From assembly GCA_036375275.1 (NCBI GenBank), contig DASUSF010000157.1:1-13878 (forward strand): a DNA stretch of 13,878 nucleotides, given 5' to 3'. The notes under the pieces were generated by a model that was not told the DNA's origin, searched no databases, and saw only the letters and a list, made by a program, of their open reading frames with translations. Shown here in pieces: positions 7,091 through 13,878 of the stretch. The number at the start of each line of letters is the position of its first letter. Within the stretch, counting starts at the first letter, position 1. The position numbers and the translations under genes are program-made. This DNA comes from DASUSF01 sp036375275 (GTDB lineage Bacteria > Pseudomonadota > Alphaproteobacteria > Geminicoccales > Geminicoccaceae).

Positions 7091-7790
7091 GGCGCTCCAC
7101 ATGGTGCGGTTCGGGGCGGCTCTCAAGATAGCACTCCTGGCTCTCGTACTTGGCGCGGGGCCTGGACCCGTTACGGCGGCATCCGGCTGCCGGATCGCGG
7201 TGCTCGGCGATTCGCTCGCCTCGGGCTACGGCCTCAGGCTCGAGGACGCCTTTCCGGCGCGCCTGGAAGCGGCCGTCCACGCGGCCGGCTATCCGTGCGA
7301 GGTGATCGATGCCGGAGTGTCCGGCGACACCTCGGCCGGCGGCCGCTCGCGCCTCGACTGGACCCTCGGCGACGAGCCGAGCCACGTGATCGTGGAGCTC
7401 GGCGGCAACGATGGGCTGCGCGGGCTGCCGCCCGAGCAGATGGAGACCAACCTGGACGCCATCCTGACCCGCCTCGCCGAAGAGGAGGTGCCGGCCCTGC
7501 TCGCCGGGATGCTCGCGCCGCCGAACCTCGGCCAGGCGTATGGCGAGGAGTTCCGAAGCGTCTTCCCGCGGCTCGCCGAGAAGCACGACGTGCCGCTCTA
7601 TCCCTTCTTCCTGGAGGGCGTCGCCGCCGAGCGGGAGCTCAACCAGGCGGACCGCATCCATCCCAACGAGGCGGGCGTCGACGAGATCGTCCGGCGCATC
7701 CTGCCGACCATCACCGAATGGCTCGACGGCACGGGCGTGGAGGCCTCGCCTCGCGCCGAGGTTGCTCCGGCGCGGTCGCTGCCTGCATAG
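7089..7790 (+). CDS. tesA: Secreted SGNH esterase / acyl-CoA thioesterase I family (TesA)
   Basis: A 233-residue protein of the TesA/ApeA arylesterase-lysophospholipase L1 family, acting on thioesters, lysophospholipids or short esters in the periplasm. An N-terminal signal peptide (about 1-31, ending near VTAASG) precedes block I VLGDSLASGYGL with nucleophile Ser42. It is followed by block II GVSGDTSAGG, block III ELGGNDGLRG with the oxyanion Asn, and block V ADRIHPNEAG with the catalytic Asp and His. All catalytic residues are present. The ATG at 7089 and an in-frame ATG at 7101 are both possible starts; neither has a convincing ribosome binding site, and either leaves a good signal peptide. 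It is divergent from ybbA, as in E. coli. A tail of about 15 residues after the last helix is low in complexity. The promoter must lie inside ybbA coding sequence. Confidence 0.93.
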   Translation: MALHMVRFGAALKIALLALVLGAGPGPVTAASGCRIAVLGDSLASGYGLRLEDAFPARLEAAVHAAGYPCEVIDAGVSGDTSAGGRSRLDWTLGDEPSHVIVELGGNDGLRGLPPEQMETNLDAILTRLAEEEVPALLAGMLAPPNLGQAYGEEFRSVFPRLAEKHDVPLYPFFLEGVAAERELNQADRIHPNEAGVDEIVRRILPTITEWLDGTGVEASPRAEVAPARSLPA

Positions 7791-7905
7791 TAGGTTGGCG
7801 GGCTGCCCTGGCCGGGAATCGCGAGCAAGCGGCCCCGGCTGAACGCATGGCTTCGGTGGCGCGCTCGCCTCGTACACGATGGCGCGCCGATCGGGAGGAG
7901 CGGTG

Positions 7906-9006
7906 ATGAAGCGCTTCCAGGACTGGCCGTACCACGCTGCCTGCCTCACCCTCGCAGCACTGCTCGTCCTGCCGCTCCGTCCCGCCGCCGCCGCGACCTG
8001 TGACGCCGGGGAGCGCGGGGCGCTCAACGTCCTGACCATCAACCTGCTGTTCTCGGAGATCGAGATGCGCGACGATCGGCTGCGCGCGATCGCCGGCTTC
8101 GCCGCCGAGAGCGAGGTCGACGTCATCCTCCTCCAGGAGGTGGTGGGCGGCGCGCTGGTCGAGACCACCAACAGCGCGCGCGACCTGAGGAACATCCTGT
8201 CGGGGGAGGAAGGGCTCGACTACGAGCTCCACACCGCCGTCGAGGCCGGCGTCCCGGGCGTCCTGCTCAGCGCGAACGCGGTGCTCAGCCGCTGCGACAT
8301 ATCGCGGCGGGAGGTGGCGTTCCTGCCTCCGGCGCGCGAGCTCGACGTCGACGGGGGCGGCCTGCCCTTCCCCCGCAACGTGATGCTGAGCCGGCTCGAT
8401 GTGCCGGACTTCGGGCGCATCGACGTCTACAACACCCATGCCTGCTCCGACTGCACGGCGCGGGAGCGCGACCGCCAGATCAGGGCCATCCTCGAGTTCA
8501 TCGAGGCGACCGGGGTGCGGCACCCCTCGCGCCCGGTGGTGTTCGGCGGCGACCTCAACCTCGACCGGCTGCGCGGCGCGGCGCACGATCGCACCTACCG
8601 CCGGATCGTCGCGCACGGGTTCATCGACGGCTATGCCGAAGCGGTGGCGGATCCGCTGGACTCGCTGTGCGAGGACACCCTGGTCCCGGACGAGCACTGC
8701 ACCTTCGGCGTCACGCCGCTGCGCAGCCTCGACGTGACCGATGCGCTGGCCCTGCTCGAGGAGCTGCCGTTCCTCGCCCTGTCACCCCTCCTGTTCGAGC
8801 TGCTGCTCGAGGACCTCGAGGAGCCGGGCATGCCGGCGGCGCGACGGATCGACTACGTCTTCGCCCGCGGCTTCGGCCCGGTCCAGGACGGGCTGGTCGT
8901 GTTCAACCCGGAGGTGGTGCAGGAGGAGCCGGCCGTTTCCGACCATGCGGGCGTCTTCGTCAGCCTCGGCCTGCCGGCTTCGAGCCAGGTGGCCTCGCGC
9001 CGCTAG
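7906..9006 (+). CDS. Secreted endonuclease/exonuclease/phosphatase-fold protein
   Basis: A 366-residue protein with a signal peptide (about 1-30, ending LRPAAAA) and an EEP (DNase I/sphingomyelinase-like) domain. Metal-dependent hydrolase motifs are visible in order: LTINLL (Asn46), ILLQEV (Glu78), YNTHACSDC with the catalytic His, GGDLNLDR with the Asp-x-Asn pair, and the C-terminal RIDYVF and SDHAGV. The active site therefore appears complete. The substrate cannot be told from sequence; secreted members include phosphodiesterases, nucleases and neutral sphingomyelinases. An unusual Leu/Glu-rich insertion (about residues 272-311) sits between the Asp-x-Asn motif and RIDYVF. The Cys pair in HACSDC and other cysteines could form periplasmic disulfides. 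The start at 7906 follows GGGAGGAG at 7893-7900. The gene is 115 bases after tesA on the same strand and may share its transcript. Confidence 0.85.
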   Translation: MKRFQDWPYHAACLTLAALLVLPLRPAAAATCDAGERGALNVLTINLLFSEIEMRDDRLRAIAGFAAESEVDVILLQEVVGGALVETTNSARDLRNILSGEEGLDYELHTAVEAGVPGVLLSANAVLSRCDISRREVAFLPPARELDVDGGGLPFPRNVMLSRLDVPDFGRIDVYNTHACSDCTARERDRQIRAILEFIEATGVRHPSRPVVFGGDLNLDRLRGAAHDRTYRRIVAHGFIDGYAEAVADPLDSLCEDTLVPDEHCTFGVTPLRSLDVTDALALLEELPFLALSPLLFELLLEDLEEPGMPAARRIDYVFARGFGPVQDGLVVFNPEVVQEEPAVSDHAGVFVSLGLPASSQVASRR

Positions 9007-9030
9007 GAGCGCCGCGAGGCGGTCGCGCTC
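9007..9030 (+). other. Hairpin directly after the EEP-protein gene
   Basis: Immediately after the stop codon, GAGCG (9007-9011) can pair with CGCTC (9026-9030), and CCGC (9012-9015) with GCGG (9019-9022), giving a nine-pair stem with a three-base bulge. No T tract follows. It may be a weak terminator or an RNA 3' stabiliser separating this gene from acs. Confidence 0.3.
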
Positions 9031-9108
9031 GCCTTGAGTCGCCCCCGCCGTTATGGGATAGAGGTCGCAATCCACGGCAGGCTGGGCCGTGTCCTGAACG
9101 AAAACGGT

Positions 9109-9116
9109 GGAGGTGA
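9109..9116 (+). promoter_or_regulatory. Ribosome binding site of acs
   Basis: GGAGGTGA is a near-perfect Shine-Dalgarno sequence placed four bases before a GTG codon at 9121. It decides the GTG start for acs and rules out the longer reading from 9034. Confidence 0.8.
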
Positions 9117-9120
9117 GCCA

Positions 9121-11055
<1,935 letters not shown>

Positions 11056-11071
11056 CCGGAGCGGCACGCGG

Positions 11072-11101
11072 GGGAGGGAAGCGTCCGGGAGGGAAGCGTC
11101 C
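11072..11101. repeat. Two-copy 15-base tandem repeat
   Basis: The unit GGGAGGGAAGCGTCC occurs twice in perfect tandem (11072-11086 and 11087-11101), and three bases of a third copy follow. It lies in the 81-base gap between the convergent acs and SGNH-like genes. It is probably a slippage product. The number of copies may vary between strains. Confidence 0.8.
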
Positions 11102-11110
11102 GGGCGCGGT

Positions 11111-11130
11111 CGGATCCTGGCGCGGGTCCG
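11111..11130. terminator. Possible bidirectional terminator hairpin
   Basis: CGGATCC (11111-11117) and GGGTCCG (11124-11130) form a seven-pair stem with one G-U pair and a six-base loop, midway between two convergent genes. No T tract is present on either strand, so the call rests on position only. Confidence 0.3.
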
Positions 11131-11136
11131 AGAGGG

Positions 11137-12174
11137 TCACGACCGGGCGACGCGCGGGCGGTCGAAGCACGCCTCGTAGACGGCCGGCCAGTAGAGCTGC
11201 CTGCCCCTCCGGTTGAGGTGGTCCTGGTTCAGGAAATGCCCGGCGCGGAGCGGCAGGCCGAGCTCCGTATAGTGCCGGAACGCGATGCCCCGCCGCCCGG
11301 CCTCGGCTCGCACCTGCTCGACGGCGGCGTCATGGCGCTCGCCGGCATAGCCTTCGTAGACCTGCGCCACCGGCGTCACCACGAGGCAGACCGTCGCCTC
11401 CAGACGCTCCAGCCGATCGAGCACCTTCTCGAGGTTTCGCCAGGCGACGCTCCGCCTGATCGCCGCCGCCGGCTCCTGCTGCTCGACCCGCGCCCTCGTG
11501 AGCGTCCGGCGCAGGTCCCGCGGGGCCGCGGCGAAGGCCCCTTCGCCGTGGGCCGAAAGGAGGTTCTCGAACGTCCGCTGCGTCCGGCTCATGCGCACCG
11601 GCTCCGACCGTCCGAGGCCGGACGGCGGGGTGAGCCACCGCATGAACGCTCCGACCAGGCCGGGCTCGAGGACCAGGAGGGGCCAGGGCAGGACCTGGAG
11701 CTGGAACATCCGCGGCGACATCCCCGCCCATCGCCGCTGGCGGTAGGGGGCGAACATCTGCGGGCCGACCTCGAGGATCACCCGGTCCGGCCGCAGCGTC
11801 CGGTAGTACTGCTCGATGATCCGGTCGACCTCGAACAGGGTGGCGCCGCCGAAGCCGGCGAAGACCATCCGCCCGCCCAGGTTCGGCCTGCGCGCGATGT
11901 GCGAATCGCCGAAGGCAGCCGAGCGGTTCGACGCCATGAGGCTGTCGCGGATGACGCGCAGCCTGGGATCGCCGGGGTCGACCAGGCCACTGCGGAGGGC
12001 GACCTCGACCAGGCCGAGGAGGAGGAGCGCGCCGATGGCGAATCCCGCCAGGAACCGGCGCGGCCCCGTCCTGGACCTGCCTTCGGCCCTCATCGCCAGG
12101 GTGAGGCTCCGCGGCAGCAGCGCGTTCGCGGCTCGACGGGCACGCGCCCTCCCGGCGGCTGGCTCGTCGCGCAT
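11137..12174 (-). CDS. Membrane-anchored SGNH-hydrolase-like protein
   Basis: A protein of about 345 residues whose exact family I do not recognise. It has a basic N-terminus, one membrane span (about residues 42-61) and a periplasmic domain with an SGNH-like block I AAFGDSHIARRP (Ser91 candidate nucleophile). A block II-like GFGGATLFEV follows, then EVGPQMFAP at the place of block III, and a C-terminal NQDHLNRRG with a candidate catalytic His319. This layout resembles single-span SGNH proteins such as DltD or AlgJ/AlgX that modify envelope polymers; an acyltransferase or esterase role is inferred only. The usual block III Asn is not visible, and the Asp three residues before the His is an Asn, with Asp directly preceding the His. 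The start is uncertain: ATG 12174 (GGATCTC upstream), ATG 12093, which starts 19 residues before the membrane span's Leu core, and TTG 12312 are all in frame. It is convergent to acs and divergent from the PQQ dehydrogenase. Confidence 0.7.
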   Translation of the reverse strand: MRDEPAAGRARARRAANALLPRSLTLAMRAEGRSRTGPRRFLAGFAIGALLLLGLVEVALRSGLVDPGDPRLRVIRDSLMASNRSAAFGDSHIARRPNLGGRMVFAGFGGATLFEVDRIIEQYYRTLRPDRVILEVGPQMFAPYRQRRWAGMSPRMFQLQVLPWPLLVLEPGLVGAFMRWLTPPSGLGRSEPVRMSRTQRTFENLLSAHGEGAFAAAPRDLRRTLTRARVEQQEPAAAIRRSVAWRNLEKVLDRLERLEATVCLVVTPVAQVYEGYAGERHDAAVEQVRAEAGRRGIAFRHYTELGLPLRAGHFLNQDHLNRRGRQLYWPAVYEACFDRPRVARS

Positions 12175-12332
12175 GAGATCCGGAGCCGGAGCTCCCGAGC
12201 CTCCGGCCGCGGTCCGTGCTGTGCCCGATGTCCTGCCAGAGCGCCCTCCCCTGCTCCATGAGAAACGTTGCCCTCGGCCCCGCCCTTCCCTTCGGCGACC
12301 GCCGAGGTTCAACCCTCGATCATCATGACCTT

Positions 12333-12361
12333 TTGACCCGATCGACCTTCGGGCTTAGCCT
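12333..12361 (+). promoter_or_regulatory. Likely sigma-70 promoter of the PQQ dehydrogenase
   Basis: TTGACC (12333-12338), a five-of-six -35 match, is followed after exactly 17 bases by TAGCCT (12356-12361). That -10 keeps the three most conserved positions (T, A and final T). It lies about 60 bases before the ATG at 12422, in the only intergenic AT-richer patch of this area. Confidence 0.5.
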
Positions 12362-12405
12362 AAAGGCGTACCCGGCCGCAGCGTCGGGGAGCGCGAACGG
12401 ATCAT

Positions 12406-12414
12406 GAGGGAGGT
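12406..12414 (+). promoter_or_regulatory. Ribosome binding site of the PQQ dehydrogenase
   Basis: GAGGGAGGT ends seven bases before the ATG at 12422. An in-frame ATG at 12404 overlaps this site, so 12422 is the better start. Confidence 0.75.
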
Positions 12415-12421
12415 CGACGAG

Positions 12422-13878
12422 ATGAGGAGCTTCAAACCCGCGCCCGGGGTGCTGCCCGCTGCGCTGATGGCCTCGGCGCTGGGGCTGGCGGTCGCAGCAC
12501 CGCTCGGGGCGCAGAGCATAACGACGCACGAGCGCCTGCTCAACGCGCACGACGAGCCGGAGAACTGGCTCACCCACCACAAGGATTTCGCCGCGACCCG
12601 CTACTCGACCCTCGACGAGATCGACAAGGGCAACGTCAAGGAGCTGAAGGTGGCCTGGACGGCGGCCCTCGGCGGCATCGAGGGCGGCGGCATCTGGCCC
12701 CATGGCGGCCTCGAGGGGACGCCGATCGTCGAGGACGGCTTCATGTACGTCACCGACGGCTGGGGCAGCGTCTACAAGTTCGACACCCGGGACGGCGGCG
12801 AGCTGCTCTGGAAGATGGACCCCGGCACCGACAAGGACTGGTCGGGCGCGGTCTCCTGCTGCGGCGTCAACAACCGGGGCGTCGCGCTCTGGCAGGACCA
12901 GGTGCTCTCGCACACCCTCGACGGCCGGCTGATCGCGACCGAGAAGGAGACCGGCGAGGTGCTGTGGGAGAAGCAGCTCGCCGATCCCGCCATCGCCGAG
13001 GTCATCACGGTGGCGCCCCTGGTGGTCAAGGACATGGTGATCACCGGGGTCTCCGGCGCCGAGTACGGCATCCGCGGCTGGATCGAGGCGACCGACCTCA
13101 AGACCCAGGAGCGCCTCTGGCGCCGCCACACCATCCCGGGACCCGGCGAGCCCGGCCACGACACCTGGGCCGACGAGCACGACGCGTGGGAGACCGGCGG
13201 CGGCTCGACCTGGGTGACCGGCTCCTACGATCCCGAGCAGGACCTGATCATCTGGGGCGTCGGCAACCCCGGCCCCGACTGGGACGCCGAGTACCGCCCG
13301 GGCGACAACCTCTACACCAACAGCGCGATCGCCCTGAAGCCCGAGGACGGGTCGATCGCGTGGTACTTCCAGTACACGCCGAACGACCCCTACGACTACG
13401 ACGGCGTCGCCGAGCACGTGCTGGTCGACGTCCCGGTCGGCGACGGCGAGCCGAGGAAGCTGGCACTGCACGCCGACCGCAACGGCTTCGCCTACGCCCT
13501 GGACCGGACCAGCGGCGAGTTCGTCTGGGGGACGCCCTTCGTCGACAAGCTGACCTGGACCAAGGGGCTCGACCCGAAGACCGGCCTGCCGGTCGAGTAC
13601 GACCCCGAGCTCGAGGTCCAGACCTACATCCCGGGCACCGCGCCGACCCGCGAGAACCCGGTCGGCGTCGCCTGCCCCGGCAACATGGGCGGCAAGAACT
13701 GGCCACCGACCGCCTACAACCCCGATCACCAGCTGTTCTACATCCCGGTGATCGAGAGCTGCAACACGATGGAGAACGAGGAGATGATCCCGGGCGAGAG
13801 CTACAAGCCCCGGGAGTTCTTCACCGGCGGCGGGCCGCGCCAGCACGAGCCGATCTCGGGATCGCTGACCGCGATCGA
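12422..13878 (+). CDS. PQQ-dependent alcohol dehydrogenase, methanol/ethanol family, lanthanide type (partial)
   Basis: The first 485 residues of a quinoprotein alcohol dehydrogenase; the reading frame is open to the window edge, so about 80-120 C-terminal residues are missing. A signal peptide (about 1-32, ending PLGAQS) sends it to the periplasm. Beta-propeller W-motifs run throughout. Active-site marks are the adjacent Cys146-Cys147 (vicinal disulfide over PQQ) in SCCGVNNRG, Glu214 in SGAEYGIRG, Asn282 in GNPGPDW followed by RPGDNLYT, Asp325 (catalytic base) in NDPYDYDGV, and ADRNG with the PQQ-contacting Arg. Asp327, two residues after the catalytic base, is the extra ligand found in lanthanide-dependent XoxF/ExaF/PedH enzymes; calcium-dependent MxaF has Ala there. 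The alcohol substrate (methanol, ethanol or other) is not decided. The electron acceptor is expected to be a cytochrome c encoded nearby but outside the window. A promoter and a strong ribosome binding site precede it. Confidence 0.93.
   Translation, partial: MRSFKPAPGVLPAALMASALGLAVAAPLGAQSITTHERLLNAHDEPENWLTHHKDFAATRYSTLDEIDKGNVKELKVAWTAALGGIEGGGIWPHGGLEGTPIVEDGFMYVTDGWGSVYKFDTRDGGELLWKMDPGTDKDWSGAVSCCGVNNRGVALWQDQVLSHTLDGRLIATEKETGEVLWEKQLADPAIAEVITVAPLVVKDMVITGVSGAEYGIRGWIEATDLKTQERLWRRHTIPGPGEPGHDTWADEHDAWETGGGSTWVTGSYDPEQDLIIWGVGNPGPDWDAEYRPGDNLYTNSAIALKPEDGSIAWYFQYTPNDPYDYDGVAEHVLVDVPVGDGEPRKLALHADRNGFAYALDRTSGEFVWGTPFVDKLTWTKGLDPKTGLPVEYDPELEVQTYIPGTAPTRENPVGVACPGNMGGKNWPPTAYNPDHQLFYIPVIESCNTMENEEMIPGESYKPREFFTGGGPRQHEPISGSLTAI

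Noticed and set aside
7811..7839. GCCGGG/CCCGGC inverted repeat between tesA and the EEP gene as a terminator
   Set aside because: It has only six pairs around a 17-base loop with no T tract, so it is likely chance at this GC content.
6684..8195. 503-codon minus-strand frame covering tesA and part of ybbA
   Set aside because: It is in a different frame from ybbA and shows no motif. tesA on the + strand has all SGNH blocks.
12404..12421. Earlier ATG as the start of the PQQ dehydrogenase
   Set aside because: It overlaps the only good ribosome binding site, and the extra MREVDE residues are not needed for the signal peptide.
12323..13846. 507-codon minus-strand frame opposite the PQQ dehydrogenase
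   Set aside because: It shows only shadow composition. The + strand frame has a signal peptide and all quinoprotein motifs, though it has no stop inside the window.

Overview
The window is a GC-rich (roughly 70%) chromosomal stretch, most likely from an alphaproteobacterium. The ribosomal protein L28, the tesA-ybbA-ybbP cluster, the Bax-inhibitor-1 family gene and the CTTGAC-type promoter elements all fit that group. Nothing points to a phage, plasmid or insertion sequence: there are no transposases, integrases, CRISPR arrays or tRNA genes. Coding density is high and codon use looks even across the window. The lineage is an inference from protein character; no database search was possible.

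Layout, left to right. Positions 1-157 hold a leader with an AT-rich inverted repeat and a plausible promoter. rpmB (L28) and a queuosine-precursor transporter (yhhQ type) follow on the + strand. They converge on a minus-strand lipoprotein of the phytase-like esterase family. Next on the minus strand is a Bax inhibitor-1 family membrane protein with a clean intrinsic terminator and a strong match to a heat-shock (sigma-32) promoter. It is preceded by ccdA (thiol-disulfide electron carrier) and by the ABC permease/ATPase pair ybbP-ybbA. tesA (secreted SGNH esterase/thioesterase) starts divergently from ybbA within the same CATG tetranucleotide. A secreted endonuclease/exonuclease/phosphatase-fold protein and acs (acetyl-CoA synthetase) follow on the + strand. 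A minus-strand, membrane-anchored SGNH-like protein comes next. The window ends inside a + strand PQQ-dependent alcohol dehydrogenase whose active site carries the Asp-x-Asp signature of lanthanide-dependent enzymes.

Functional themes. (a) Envelope functions: ccdA, ybbAP/tesA, the lipoprotein and the SGNH protein. (b) Stress and membrane quality control: the BI-1 family protein with its sigma-32-like promoter. (c) Carbon metabolism: a periplasmic PQQ alcohol dehydrogenase close to acetyl-CoA synthetase, consistent with oxidising alcohol to acetate and activating it to acetyl-CoA. The gene order does not form a single new system. The items most worth following up are the predicted lanthanide-type dehydrogenase, the heat-shock promoter of the BI-1 gene, the shared start site of tesA and ybbA, and the SGNH-like protein with altered catalytic blocks.
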